From contig NZ_APLF01000002.1 in the NCBI RefSeq assembly GCF_000355905.1, forward strand, positions 119,054 to 183,053: a stretch of 64,000 nucleotides of DNA, read 5' to 3'. Position 1 is the stretch's first letter. Every line of letters begins with the position of its first letter. The notes under the pieces are model-generated. The model made no database searches, had not been told where the DNA came from, and saw only the letters and a program-made list of their open reading frames with translations. Source of the DNA: Psychroflexus gondwanensis ACAM 44 (GTDB lineage: Bacteria; Bacteroidota; Bacteroidia; Flavobacteriales; Flavobacteriaceae). Below are positions 1 to 8,480 of the stretch, in pieces. Both the position numbers and the translations under genes were made by a program.

Positions 1-864
1 GATCATCGGGTCAATATCTTCAGCTTCAAAAACGAATTCTTTATCAAAAATGGCATCCTTATCAGTTGGTAAAGTCTTCCAATAATGAAGTGAAGACTTC
101 CATTTCTCAGCTTTAGGGGCAAACTTTTTACCTTTTACATAATCAAAAGTAGTTTGGTCAGGAGCAATCATTCCGCCTCTAGCACCCATTTCAATGCTCA
201 TATTACAAACGGTCATTCGACCTTCCATGGACATGTTTTCAAATACCTCTCCTGCGTATTCACAGAAATACCCAGTTCCAACATTGGTTCCTAGCTTAGA
301 GATGATGTATAGAATCACATCCTTGGGGAGGACCCCATTTTTCAAAGTTCCATTTACTTTTATTCTCATGCTTTTTGGCTTGGTCAGTAACAAACACTGA
401 CTTGCAAATACTTGAGTCACTTGGCTTGTTCCAATCCCAAATGCAATGCTACCAAAGGCCCCATGTGTAGACGTGTGTGAATCACCACAAACTATAGTCA
501 TGCCAGGTTGGGTAATCCCCAATTCTGGAGCTATAACATGGACTATACCATTGTATTTATGTCCAAGTTCGTATAGCTTTATGTTGTTCTTTTTACAATT
601 TTCGGATAATTGAGCAAGTTGTTTTCTTGACAATTCGTCCTTCACTGGTAAATGTTGATCCACAGTTGGGGTATTATGGTCTGCTGTGGCAACAATTTCT
701 TTAGGTCTGAAAACTGGAATATTTCTTCTCTCTAGTTCTTGAAAAGCTTGTGGACTGGTGACCTCATGGATTAAATGCTTATCGATATATAAAATCTGGG
801 GACCATCTTCGATTGTATCTACAACATGTGCATCCCAGACCTTTTCAAATAATGTTTTACTCAT
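1..864 (-). CDS. leuC: 3-isopropylmalate dehydratase large subunit (partial, 3' end outside window)
   Basis: Isomerises 2-isopropylmalate to 3-isopropylmalate in leucine synthesis, as a heterodimer with LeuD. The reading frame starts at the ATG complementary to 862-864 (MSKTLFEKVWDAHVV) and stays open for 288 codons to the window edge; the family is about 465 residues. Visible aconitase-family signatures include TADHNTPTVDQH near residue 55 and VCGDSHTSTHGAFGSIAFG near residue 125. The cysteines that hold the 4Fe-4S cluster would lie in the missing C-terminal part, so they cannot be checked. It begins 10 bases after the leuA stop, so leuA-leuC is an operon; leuD and leuB probably follow off the window. 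Confidence 0.96.
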   Translation of the reverse strand, partial: MSKTLFEKVWDAHVVDTIEDGPQILYIDKHLIHEVTSPQAFQELERRNIPVFRPKEIVATADHNTPTVDQHLPVKDELSRKQLAQLSENCKKNNIKLYELGHKYNGIVHVIAPELGITQPGMTIVCGDSHTSTHGAFGSIAFGIGTSQVTQVFASQCLLLTKPKSMRIKVNGTLKNGVLPKDVILYIISKLGTNVGTGYFCEYAGEVFENMSMEGRMTVCNMSIEMGARGGMIAPDQTTFDYVKGKKFAPKAEKWKSSLHYWKTLPTDKDAIFDKEFVFEAEDIDPMI

Positions 865-874
865 AGTTTTATCT

Positions 875-2050
875 TTAAGCCGACATAATATCTCTGTAAA
901 CTTTGCTTGTTTCTATAATTTGGTGAATGTCCTCATCATTAACTTCTTTACGCTGATCTGCAAAATTTAAGAAGTTAGCGTAGACTTCATCCAGTTGTAG
1001 TTTAGTTAAATCATAGCCTACGTTTTTAGCTTTATAGGCTAGAGCAGCCCTACCGCTTCTAGCAGTAAGAATAATAGCAGATTCTGTAACACCTACATCG
1101 GCAGGGTCTATTATTTCATAAGTATCTCTTCTTTTGATAACCCCATCTTGGTGAATTCCAGAACTATGTGCAAAGGCATTGGCTCCCACTATTGCTTTAT
1201 TAGGTTGTGGGTAAATACCCATGTGCTTAGAAATTAACTGACTTAATTTAAAAAGATGTTTGGTATTGATATTAGTGTCAAAATTTAAGTAAGGATGTTG
1301 TTTCAAAATCATTACGATTTCTTCCAAAGCTGTATTTCCAGCACGTTCTCCTATGCCATTAATGGTGCATTCTACTTGTCTTGCGCCATTTTTGATGGCT
1401 TCTATAGAATTGGCAGTAGCAAGCCCTAAGTCATTGTGACAATGACAAGAAATAATGGCTTTATCAATATTCTTTACATTCTCTTTAAGGTACTTGATTT
1501 TTGCACCATATTCGCTAGGTAAACAATACCCTGTAGTATCAGGTATGTTTAATACAGTAGCTCCTGCTTTTATAGCAACTTCACATACTTTAGCTAGGTA
1601 GTCGTTGTCGGTACGACCCGCATCTTCAGCATAAAATTCAACATCTTCGACAAAAGTTTTAGCATAACTTACGGCATCGTAAGCTCGTTGTATGATTTCT
1701 TCTCTGTTGGATTTAAATTTATATTTTATGTGAGAGTCTGAAGTCCCTATACCTGTATGGATTCTTGGTCTTTTAGCATAGGCAATAGATTCTGCAGCAA
1801 CCTTAATATCGTTTTCAACCGCTCGACTTAAGCTACATACTCTAGCATTTTTAACGAGTTTAGAAATAGCAACAATAGAGTTGAAGTCACCAGGACTCGA
1901 TACGGCAAATCCTGCTTCAATAACATCTACGCCTAACTCATCAAGCTCTTTGGCAATAATGAGCTTTTGCTCGGTATTAAGCTTACATCCAGGAACTTGC
2001 TCTCCATCTCTTAATGAAGTATCGAAAATTTCAACTTTATCATGTGACAT
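875..2050 (-). CDS. leuA: 2-isopropylmalate synthase, short form
   Basis: Condenses acetyl-CoA with 2-oxoisovalerate, the committed step of leucine synthesis. The 391-residue protein opens with the [15 protein letters not shown] motif (residues 10-24) of the HMGL-like TIM barrel and carries the [15 protein letters not shown] metal-binding HxH motif near residue 205 and [14 protein letters not shown] after it. At 391 residues it lacks the C-terminal leucine-binding regulatory domain of roughly 500-residue LeuA proteins, so classical allosteric inhibition through that domain is not expected. First gene of the leuA-leuC operon. Homocitrate or citramalate synthase activity is the main alternative, but the leuC neighbour argues for leucine synthesis. 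Confidence 0.93.
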   Translation of the reverse strand: MSHDKVEIFDTSLRDGEQVPGCKLNTEQKLIIAKELDELGVDVIEAGFAVSSPGDFNSIVAISKLVKNARVCSLSRAVENDIKVAAESIAYAKRPRIHTGIGTSDSHIKYKFKSNREEIIQRAYDAVSYAKTFVEDVEFYAEDAGRTDNDYLAKVCEVAIKAGATVLNIPDTTGYCLPSEYGAKIKYLKENVKNIDKAIISCHCHNDLGLATANSIEAIKNGARQVECTINGIGERAGNTALEEIVMILKQHPYLNFDTNINTKHLFKLSQLISKHMGIYPQPNKAIVGANAFAHSSGIHQDGVIKRRDTYEIIDPADVGVTESAIILTARSGRAALAYKAKNVGYDLTKLQLDEVYANFLNFADQRKEVNDEDIHQIIETSKVYRDIMSA

Positions 2051-2091
2051 ATCAAAATTATTTATATGTTTCTATTTCAAAACTATATGTT

Positions 2092-2117
2092 ATTACCGTT
2101 GAAAAATAACCGGTAAT
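2092..2117. promoter_or_regulatory. Inverted repeat in the leuA leader
   Basis: ATTACCG (2092-2098) and CGGTAAT (2111-2117) form perfect 7-bp arms around a 12-base AT-rich loop, about 42-67 bases upstream of the leuA start. It could be an operator or a weak RNA hairpin. No leucine-rich leader peptide was evident. Confidence 0.4.
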
Positions 2118-2195
2118 TGGTATTTTTACGATGTTCAACTCCTGTTATTTTAAGTAAGACACTGATAATTAGTATTGTATATAAAAATTTCATTG

Positions 2196-3746
2196 ATGAT
2201 TAAAGATCAAAAAGACAACCTATTTTTATTGATAAAGTCTTTAACCAAATCTGAAAAGCGCCAGTTTAAGCTTTATGTAGGTCGATTGGAAGATAATGAG
2301 GATTCAAAATTTTTGAATTTATTCAACTTTTTGGAAAAGGCTTCTAAGTACAAGGAAAAGGATATTTTGACGACGGGCTTTGTAAAAAAACAACAATTAG
2401 CCAATGTAAAAGCACATTTATATAAGCAGATTTTAATTAGCCTTAAGCTTAATCCTTTTCATCAGAATGTACGTTCACAAATAAGAGAACAAACAGAATT
2501 TGCTACTATTCTTTACCATAAGGGTTTGTATAAGCAAAGTCTAAAAATCTTAGGTAAAGCTAAAGAAATAGCGGTAAGCCATGAAGAAAAGAATTTAGTG
2601 TTTGAGATTGTTGAGTTAGAAAAACTTATAGAGTCTCAGTATATCACCAGAAGTATTGAAAGTAGAGCAGATGATTTGATTGAGCAGTCCAGCAGATTTA
2701 GCCATCTCAACTTGATTGCGAGTAGTTTATCTAATTTGTCACTTAAACTTTATAGTATTATTTTAAAGTCAGGCTATGTAAAAAGTGACAAAGAGAAAGT
2801 TGAAGTTCTTCACTACTTTAATTCTAATTTACCAAAATTTGATATAAAGGATTTAGGATTTAGAGAAAAACTATGGCTTTATAATTCTTACTTATGGTTG
2901 AGTTTTTTAATCCAAGATTTCATAGCCTGTTATAAATATTCCAAAAAATGGGTAGAATTATTTCAAGATTATACTAAAATGATTTCCCTCAACCCTGTTT
3001 GGTTTTTAAAAGGAAATCAATACCTGTTGGAATCTTTATTTTATATACAAGATCACAAAAGGTTTGAAATTGTGTTGGAAAACATGGAAATGAATATTTC
3101 AAAAAAATCATTTCCAAAAGATGATAATATTGAGGGGCTAGTCTTTTTATATCTAAATACCGATAGATTAAACCTTTGTTTTATAAAAGGTTTATTTGAA
3201 GAGGGGCTTAGCTTAGTGACTAATATCCTAAAGGGTATAAAGTATTTTCAAAACAGAATTGATGAACACCACATTATGGTTTTCTATTACAAAATAGCCA
3301 GCCTTCATTTTTGTGTAGGAAACAATAAAGAGTGTATACATTATTTGGATAAAATTATTTCCAACAAATCTTTAATCATGAGAGAAGATTTGATGTGTTT
3401 CTCAAGAATATTAAATCTCTTCGCACATTATGACGCCGGTATGGATTACCACTTGGAGTCACATTTGAGAAGTACTTATAAGTTTCTTATCAAAATGAAC
3501 GAGTTGAATGATGTGCAAAAGGAAATTATCAGTTTTATGAAAGCCTTACCAGATATTTTTCCTCACGACCTCAAATCAGCTTTTAGAGAAGTTTTAGAAA
3601 AACTCAAGAAATACGAAGATGACCCTTATGAGCGTAGAGCATTTTTATATCTAGATATTATATCTTGGTTGGAAAGTAAAATTACAAACGTATCTGTAGA
3701 TCAAATCATAAGGAATAAGTTTTTAGAAAAAAAATCAATGCATTAA
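2196..3746 (+). CDS. Hypothetical protein, helical TPR-like
   Basis: I do not recognise a named family. The protein is 516 residues from the ATG at 2196; an upstream in-frame TTG at 2175 adds seven residues but is less likely. It is rich in Lys, Leu, Phe and Tyr, has no signal peptide or clear membrane segment, and shows repeated amphipathic helices of the kind seen in tetratricopeptide-like solenoids (for example ILYHKGLYKQSLKILGKAKE near residue 115). The start MIKDQKDNLFLLIKSLTKSEKRQFKLYV resembles long conserved hypothetical proteins of flavobacteria. It is transcribed divergently from leuA and runs tail to tail into the Lrp-type gene. No function is proposed. Confidence 0.75.
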   Translation: MIKDQKDNLFLLIKSLTKSEKRQFKLYVGRLEDNEDSKFLNLFNFLEKASKYKEKDILTTGFVKKQQLANVKAHLYKQILISLKLNPFHQNVRSQIREQTEFATILYHKGLYKQSLKILGKAKEIAVSHEEKNLVFEIVELEKLIESQYITRSIESRADDLIEQSSRFSHLNLIASSLSNLSLKLYSIILKSGYVKSDKEKVEVLHYFNSNLPKFDIKDLGFREKLWLYNSYLWLSFLIQDFIACYKYSKKWVELFQDYTKMISLNPVWFLKGNQYLLESLFYIQDHKRFEIVLENMEMNISKKSFPKDDNIEGLVFLYLNTDRLNLCFIKGLFEEGLSLVTNILKGIKYFQNRIDEHHIMVFYYKIASLHFCVGNNKECIHYLDKIISNKSLIMREDLMCFSRILNLFAHYDAGMDYHLESHLRSTYKFLIKMNELNDVQKEIISFMKALPDIFPHDLKSAFREVLEKLKKYEDDPYERRAFLYLDIISWLESKITNVSVDQIIRNKFLEKKSMH

Positions 3747-3762
3747 CTCGGTATCATTAACT

Positions 3763-4209
3763 CTAAAATTCTATTTCTCTAGTAAAGGTCTGCTCCAAAC
3801 AAATAAAGGTTTCAGTTCTAGCGACACCATCTATTGTTTGAATCTTGTTGCTTAAAACTTCGGTGAGGTGCTTATTGTCTCTACATATTACTTTGACTAA
3901 TAGCGAAAAGTTCCCCGTTGTATAATTGCATTCTACTACTTCATCAATTTCATACAAGGCTTGACTTACTTTCCTGTAAATATTGGCTTTATTGAAGTAA
4001 ATACCGATAAAACTTTGAGTTTGATAGCCCAATAAATAAGTATCTATAACACTCTTCGAACCAGTAATAATCTTTTGTTCCTCCAGTTTTTTCACCCGAA
4101 GATGGACTGCTGTAGCACTCATGTTGCATTCGTTTCCAATTAGCTTAAGAGAGGCCTTAGCGTCCTTACTTAATATATTTAAGATTTTCCTATCAGTTAC
4201 ATCTATCAT
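3763..4209 (-). CDS. Lrp/AsnC family transcriptional regulator
   Basis: Feast/famine regulator of 148 residues. Residues 1-60 form an AsnC-type helix-turn-helix (ILNILSKDAKASLKLIGNEC, then MSATAVHLRVKKLEEQKII), and residues 65-140 form the RAM/ligand-binding domain (VECNYTTGNFSLLVKVICRD). It is divergent from asnB across a 119-bp AT-rich spacer that holds three TTTATATT repeats, so control of asnB, and of itself, in response to an amino acid is likely. The effector cannot be told from sequence. Confidence 0.93.
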   Translation of the reverse strand: MIDVTDRKILNILSKDAKASLKLIGNECNMSATAVHLRVKKLEEQKIITGSKSVIDTYLLGYQTQSFIGIYFNKANIYRKVSQALYEIDEVVECNYTTGNFSLLVKVICRDNKHLTEVLSNKIQTIDGVARTETFICLEQTFTREIEF

Positions 4210-4264
4210 CTTTATATTTTTTAGTAATAAGCTAAATTAAAACTTATTTTTAATAATTATAGCT

Positions 4265-4310
4265 TTTATATTGTTTTATATTAAGTATTATCTCTTATTT
4301 GCTTTATATT
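4265..4310. promoter_or_regulatory. Three TTTATATT repeats between lrp-type gene and asnB
   Basis: TTTATATT occurs at 4265-4272, 4275-4282 and 4303-4310 in the divergent promoter region. The first two are 10 bp apart, one helical turn, and the third is 28 bp further on. Spaced AT-rich half sites are typical of Lrp/AsnC operators, so this is a candidate binding region for the adjacent regulator. The surrounding DNA is very AT rich, so chance is possible. Confidence 0.45.
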
Positions 4311-4328
4311 AATTAAATAAAATCTGTT

Positions 4329-5903
4329 ATGTGTGGAATATTTGTAGCCATCGAAAGTGCAAAATCTAGTCAATTTTTAGTGGATGAGTTCATGAAAATC
4401 AAACATCGTGGACCAGACTCCTCAGACTTTAAAACTATTAAAAAAAACACCTATTTTGGTTTTCACCGTTTAGCCATAAATGGCTTAACACCAATGGGAA
4501 ACCAACCGATGTATAAAAATGGAGTTTGGCTAGTGGCCAACGCAGAAATATTTAATTATTTAGAATTAGCAGATAAATATGATATTAAGTTAGAGACAGG
4601 ATCGGATTGTGAAATTCTTATTGATTTATATCAATTAATAGGTGAAGAAAAAATGCTTCTAGAAATAGATGGGGAGTTTGCTTTTGTTCTTTACGACGAA
4701 TCCAAGGATTTGTATATTGCTGCAAGAGATCATTTAGGCGTGAGAGGCATGTATATGGGGTATCACGATTCTGAAATATATTTTTCGTCAGAAAGCAAAG
4801 CTATTAGCTTTTCAAAAGAACTAAACCAATTTCCTCCAGGTCATTATTGGAATTCCTATACGGATAAAGTGATACCTTACTTTTTTCATGATTATGACAC
4901 TACAGATCTCACTGAGGAGGAGTACTGTAAAAAAATCAATGAATTATTAACTCAATCTGTTGAAAAACGGATGATGAGTGAAAGACCTTTAGGCTGCTTA
5001 TTAAGCGGAGGTTTGGACAGTAGCCTTGTTGCAGGAATACTGGCAAGAAAATTAAAAGAAAAAGGGAAACAATTGGAAACGTTTTCTATTGGTTTAGAAG
5101 GAAGTCCAGATATTGTTGCTGCCAAAAAAGTTGCAGATCATATAGGAAGTAAACACCATAGCATCGTTTGTACAGAACAAGATTTCTTAGACGAACTAGA
5201 ACATACCGTTTATATGTTAGGAAGTTATGATGTCACTACTATACGCGCTTCGGTAGGTCACCAACTCGTCGCCAAATACGTAAGAGACCACTCCGATGTG
5301 AAAGTTTTATTCTCTGGAGAAACTGCAGATGAATTTGGATCTTATCTGTATTTTCAAAATGCACCAGACTCAGAGAGTTTCCAACAAGAATCTATTAGAT
5401 TGCTCAAGGATATTCAGTTTTTTGATATGAAGAGAGCGGATAGGTCAATTTCAAACGCAGGACTAGAAGCAAGAGTTCCCTTTGCAGACAAAGCTTTTGT
5501 GAAATTCTTCATGTCTATTCCTCCTGAAAGCAGAATGTTTTCTGACCAAAAAATTGAAAAGTACCTGATTAGAAAAGCTTTTGAAAAGGAAAACTTAATT
5601 CCAGAGGAAGTACTATGGCGTCGTAAAAACGGGTTTTCAGATAGCGTGAGTAGTAAGCAAAAATCTTGGAGTGCTATTATTCAAGAGCACGTCAATACTT
5701 TAGTTTCTGACGAAGAATTTCAAACTGAAAAGTTTAAATATTCTCCTGAACCCGCAACAAAAGAAGCGTATTACTATCTCAAAACGTTTGAATATTATTA
5801 TAAATCACACTTTCAACTAACTCCATATCAGTGGTTGCCTAAATGGTGTGGGGATGTTAAAGATCCTTCAGCTAGGGTTTTAGAGATATATCAAGCTGAT
5901 TAA
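4329..5903 (+). CDS. asnB: Asparagine synthase (glutamine-hydrolysing)
   Basis: Makes asparagine from aspartate, ATP and glutamine. The 524-residue protein starts MCGIF, giving the N-terminal Cys2 nucleophile of class II glutamine amidotransferases. The glutaminase domain covers about residues 2-165 (RGPDSSDF, NAEIFNY, GEFAFVLYD). The synthetase domain follows, with the PPi-loop LLSGGLDSSLVAG near residue 222 and FSGETADEFGSYLYF near residue 330. Length fits E. coli AsnB (554). It is divergent from an AsnC-type regulator, which suggests amino-acid control, and is followed by a strong terminator hairpin. Confidence 0.97.
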   Translation: MCGIFVAIESAKSSQFLVDEFMKIKHRGPDSSDFKTIKKNTYFGFHRLAINGLTPMGNQPMYKNGVWLVANAEIFNYLELADKYDIKLETGSDCEILIDLYQLIGEEKMLLEIDGEFAFVLYDESKDLYIAARDHLGVRGMYMGYHDSEIYFSSESKAISFSKELNQFPPGHYWNSYTDKVIPYFFHDYDTTDLTEEEYCKKINELLTQSVEKRMMSERPLGCLLSGGLDSSLVAGILARKLKEKGKQLETFSIGLEGSPDIVAAKKVADHIGSKHHSIVCTEQDFLDELEHTVYMLGSYDVTTIRASVGHQLVAKYVRDHSDVKVLFSGETADEFGSYLYFQNAPDSESFQQESIRLLKDIQFFDMKRADRSISNAGLEARVPFADKAFVKFFMSIPPESRMFSDQKIEKYLIRKAFEKENLIPEEVLWRRKNGFSDSVSSKQKSWSAIIQEHVNTLVSDEEFQTEKFKYSPEPATKEAYYYLKTFEYYYKSHFQLTPYQWLPKWCGDVKDPSARVLEIYQAD

Positions 5904-5926
5904 TTTATTTTTAGTTTTAGTTTGTT

Positions 5927-5958
5927 ACTGCCTATTTACTTCAAATAGGCAGTTTTTT
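5927..5958. terminator. Bidirectional terminator between asnB and the FAD oxidoreductase gene
   Basis: Perfect 11-bp arms, actgcctattt (5927-5937) and its complement (5943-5953), enclose a 5-base loop and are followed by a T run on the plus strand. The stop codon of the opposing gene lies at 5957-5959, inside the T run, so the two convergent genes share the signal. Confidence 0.9.
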
Positions 5959-7549
5959 ATTTAGAAATTTGAGGAGAATCTACCAATACTTTTGCTATGG
6001 CAATGGCACAACGCTCGCCATCCAATGCAGCTGAAACAATTCCCCCAGCGTATCCTGCTCCTTCGCCACAAGGGTAAAAGCCTTTTAAGTCAGGATGTTC
6101 TAAAGTATCGTTATCTCTCGGAATTCTTACAGGAGAAGACGTTCTAGACTCTGGAGCTAAAATAACAGCATCAGGATGGTCAAAGCCTTTCATTTTTTGA
6201 GAAAACTTTATAAAACCTTGTCGAAGTCTTTTTGTTATGGTTTCAGGAAAAATAGCATCCATTTCTACTGAAGTTGTTCCAGGTTGATAAGAATTTTTGG
6301 GGATGGAGTCAGATTTTCTCTTTTTTATAAAATCCTGAAGTCGTTGTGCTGGAACATTTTGAGATTCACCAGCTAATGTCCAGCATTTTTTCTCAATATC
6401 TTCTTGAAATTTCAAACCTTTTAATGGTCCATATTTTTGATAATCTTCCAATTGCTCGTTATCAACAGTTACTACAATCCCGGAATTGGCATAAGGATTA
6501 TTTCTCTTGGAGGGTGACCACCCATTGGTGACTACTTCTCCCGGGGAAGTAGCACACGGGGCGATTATGCCTCCAGGACACATACAAAAGGAATACACTC
6601 CTTTATCATCTACTTGCTCGACTAAACTATAAGCTGAAGGTGGTAGATAATCGCCTCGTTCTGGTGTTTTATATTGAATTTGATCTATCAAGGATTGGGG
6701 ATGCTCTACACGAACTCCCATAGCAAAGGTTTTGAATTCTATCTTTATGTTTCGGTTATGAAGTAGATAAAATATATCCCTTGCGGAATGTCCAGTGGCT
6801 AGAATACAAGCCTCTGCATAGATATTTTGGTTTTGGTTAACTTCCACGCCTACAAGTCGATTTTTATCTATGATAAAGTCAGTCAGTTTAGTGTTAAAAT
6901 GTATTTCTCCACCAAAATTCAAAATCGTTTCTCGCATCTTCGTGATAATATCAGGTAGTTTATTAGTACCGATATGAGGATGTGCATCCACGAGGATATC
7001 TTCACTTGCACCATGATCAACAAAAATTTCCAGCACTTCTTTAATGGCTTTTTTATGACCAGAACGGGTGTATAGCTTACCGTCTGAATAGGTGCCAGCA
7101 CCCCCTTCTCCAAAACAGTAATTGGATTCTGGATTTACCAAATGCTCTTTGTTGATTTTTGCTAAATCTCGGCGCCTGGCTCTTACCTCTTTTCCGCGTT
7201 CTAAGACAATAGGTTTTAGACCTTCTTCAAGAAGCTTTAAAGCTGCAAAAAGTCCTGCGGGCCCACTTCCCACTACAATGACTCTAGAATTCTGTTCGTT
7301 GGTGTGTTGATACTTTTTTTCTGGTAGCGATGGCCAATTCACCTGTTCACCTTTTACATAATACGCAATGCGTAACTGAAACTTAATTTGCCTCGCTCTA
7401 GCATCAATCGAACGTTTAAGAATCTTAAAATCTAAAAGGTCGCTGAATGGAATATCGAGATGCTGAGTAATAGCTTTTCTTAAGCCTTCAGTATCATGAG
7501 CAACTTCTGGATCAACTCTTATATCGAAATGATGCGGTAGGGAGAACAT
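5957..7549 (-). CDS. NAD(P)/FAD-dependent oxidoreductase (COG2509-like)
   Basis: Predicted soluble flavoprotein dehydrogenase of unknown substrate. The ATG at 7549 gives 530 residues; a TTG two codons upstream is less likely. Residues 1-85 form an N-terminal domain without cofactor motif (DFKILKRSIDARARQIKFQ). The dinucleotide-binding motif VVGSGPAGLFAALKLLEEG lies near residue 92, and the C-terminal FAD-contact stretch GFYPCGEGAGYAGGIVSAA is near residue 490. Such proteins are often labelled FAD-dependent dehydrogenase. A TACCTTTG -7 element sits 17 bases before the start. The gene runs alone between two terminators. Confidence 0.88.
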   Translation of the reverse strand: MFSLPHHFDIRVDPEVAHDTEGLRKAITQHLDIPFSDLLDFKILKRSIDARARQIKFQLRIAYYVKGEQVNWPSLPEKKYQHTNEQNSRVIVVGSGPAGLFAALKLLEEGLKPIVLERGKEVRARRRDLAKINKEHLVNPESNYCFGEGGAGTYSDGKLYTRSGHKKAIKEVLEIFVDHGASEDILVDAHPHIGTNKLPDIITKMRETILNFGGEIHFNTKLTDFIIDKNRLVGVEVNQNQNIYAEACILATGHSARDIFYLLHNRNIKIEFKTFAMGVRVEHPQSLIDQIQYKTPERGDYLPPSAYSLVEQVDDKGVYSFCMCPGGIIAPCATSPGEVVTNGWSPSKRNNPYANSGIVVTVDNEQLEDYQKYGPLKGLKFQEDIEKKCWTLAGESQNVPAQRLQDFIKKRKSDSIPKNSYQPGTTSVEMDAIFPETITKRLRQGFIKFSQKMKGFDHPDAVILAPESRTSSPVRIPRDNDTLEHPDLKGFYPCGEGAGYAGGIVSAALDGERCAIAIAKVLVDSPQISK

Positions 7550-7565
7550 AATCAAAATTATGATG

Positions 7566-7573
7566 CAAAGGTA
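7566..7573 (-). promoter_or_regulatory. -7 promoter element of the FAD oxidoreductase gene
   Basis: Read on the minus strand this is TACCTTTG, a full match to the Bacteroidetes -7 consensus TAnnTTTG, 17 bases upstream of the start codon. No clear TTG -33 element is present at the usual distance. Confidence 0.5.
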
Positions 7574-7618
7574 ACCAAAACCTAATTGGAATATATGGGA
7601 AAATGAGTATTACCCATT

Positions 7619-7643
7619 AAAAAAGCCTCCCGGAAAGGAGGCT
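7619..7643 (-). terminator. Terminator of the DJ-1/PfpI gene
   Basis: AAGCCTCC (7623-7630) pairs with GGAGGCTT (7636-7643). On the minus strand the stem is followed by a run of T, placing a Rho-independent terminator just after the stop at 7671. Confidence 0.85.
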
Positions 7644-7670
7644 TAAATTGACTATACTCAAAGCATGAAA

Positions 7671-8354
7671 TTATGCATTAAGTTGTTTTTCTAAAAGTTC
7701 AGCTACTTTTTCTGATGAAGCAGGATTTTGACCAGTAATCAAGTTTCCGTCTTCTACAGCATAAGGATGCCAGTCTTCAATTTTAGTGTATACACCTCCA
7801 TTTTCGATTAGCATATCTTCTGATAGGAATGGAACAACACTCGATAATTGTACAGCGTCCTCTTCTTGATTGGTAAAACCTGTTACTTTTTTATCTTTCA
7901 CTAGTGGATGCCCATCTGTGCCTTTTATATTTTTTAATATTGCAGGGGAATGACAAACAAATGCTAGTGGCTTTTTATTAGCGTTGAAAGATTCAATCAA
8001 TTCTTTTGATTTTTTATTCTCCACTAAATCCCAAAGTACACCATGACCACCAGGATAAAAAATAGCATCATAATCAGATTCTTTAATTTCTGATAATTGG
8101 TAAGTATTGGAAAGTAAGGTTTGAGCTTCTTTATCTAAATTGAAACGCTCTGTTGCTTTTGTAGCAGCATCTTCAGTTTCAGAATTAGGGTCTATTGGAG
8201 GTTGTCCACCTTTTGGTGAAGCTAAAGTAAGGTCGAAACCTGCATCTTTTAGCTTATAATAAGGGGCTGCGAATTCTTCTATCCAAAATCCAGTTTTGTT
8301 TCCCGTATCTCCTAATTTATCGTTGCTTGTTATAACAAAAAGTATTTTTTTCAT
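7671..8354 (-). CDS. DJ-1/PfpI family protein, Hsp31-like class I glutamine amidotransferase fold
   Basis: The 227-residue protein matches the Hsp31/HchA-like branch of the DJ-1 superfamily (glyoxalase III or chaperone-type stress proteins). The nucleophile elbow AFVCHSPAIL gives Cys134 and His135, the catalytic pair of this branch, and a glutamate is present at WIEE (26-27). FYPGGHGVLWDL near residue 99 is also characteristic. There is no signal peptide. A perfect FNR-type box lies about 53 bp upstream of the start and a Crp/Fnr regulator is the next gene upstream, so redox or oxygen control is plausible. The exact activity (deglycase, glyoxalase or chaperone) cannot be decided here. Confidence 0.92.
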   Translation of the reverse strand: MKKILFVITSNDKLGDTGNKTGFWIEEFAAPYYKLKDAGFDLTLASPKGGQPPIDPNSETEDAATKATERFNLDKEAQTLLSNTYQLSEIKESDYDAIFYPGGHGVLWDLVENKKSKELIESFNANKKPLAFVCHSPAILKNIKGTDGHPLVKDKKVTGFTNQEEDAVQLSSVVPFLSEDMLIENGGVYTKIEDWHPYAVEDGNLITGQNPASSEKVAELLEKQLNA

Positions 8355-8370
8355 GATATTTTATTTTACA

Positions 8371-8416
8371 CGAATATACGGACTCAAGGCTCCTTAAAAA
8401 TTGATGTAGATCAATT
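8371..8416 (-). promoter_or_regulatory. FNR-type box and candidate promoter of the DJ-1/PfpI gene
   Basis: AATTGATGTAGATCAATT (8399-8416) contains a perfect TTGAT-N4-ATCAA FNR/CRP-type palindrome with 7-bp arms. A -7-like TATATTCG lies on the minus strand at 8371-8378, about 33 bp downstream of the box centre. That would put the box near -41, the class II activator position. The neighbouring Crp/Fnr protein has the E-x-x-S-R recognition pattern known to read TTGAT. Confidence 0.7.
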
Positions 8417-8480
8417 CATTGCGTTAATGTATGTTAATCCGCCTATATTAAAGTGCTAGGTATGAATTCAATACCATAAA

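Noticed and set aside
2051..2195. Leucine attenuator with leader peptide before leuA
   Set aside because: No short open frame rich in leucine codons and no terminator/antiterminator pair with a T tract was found.
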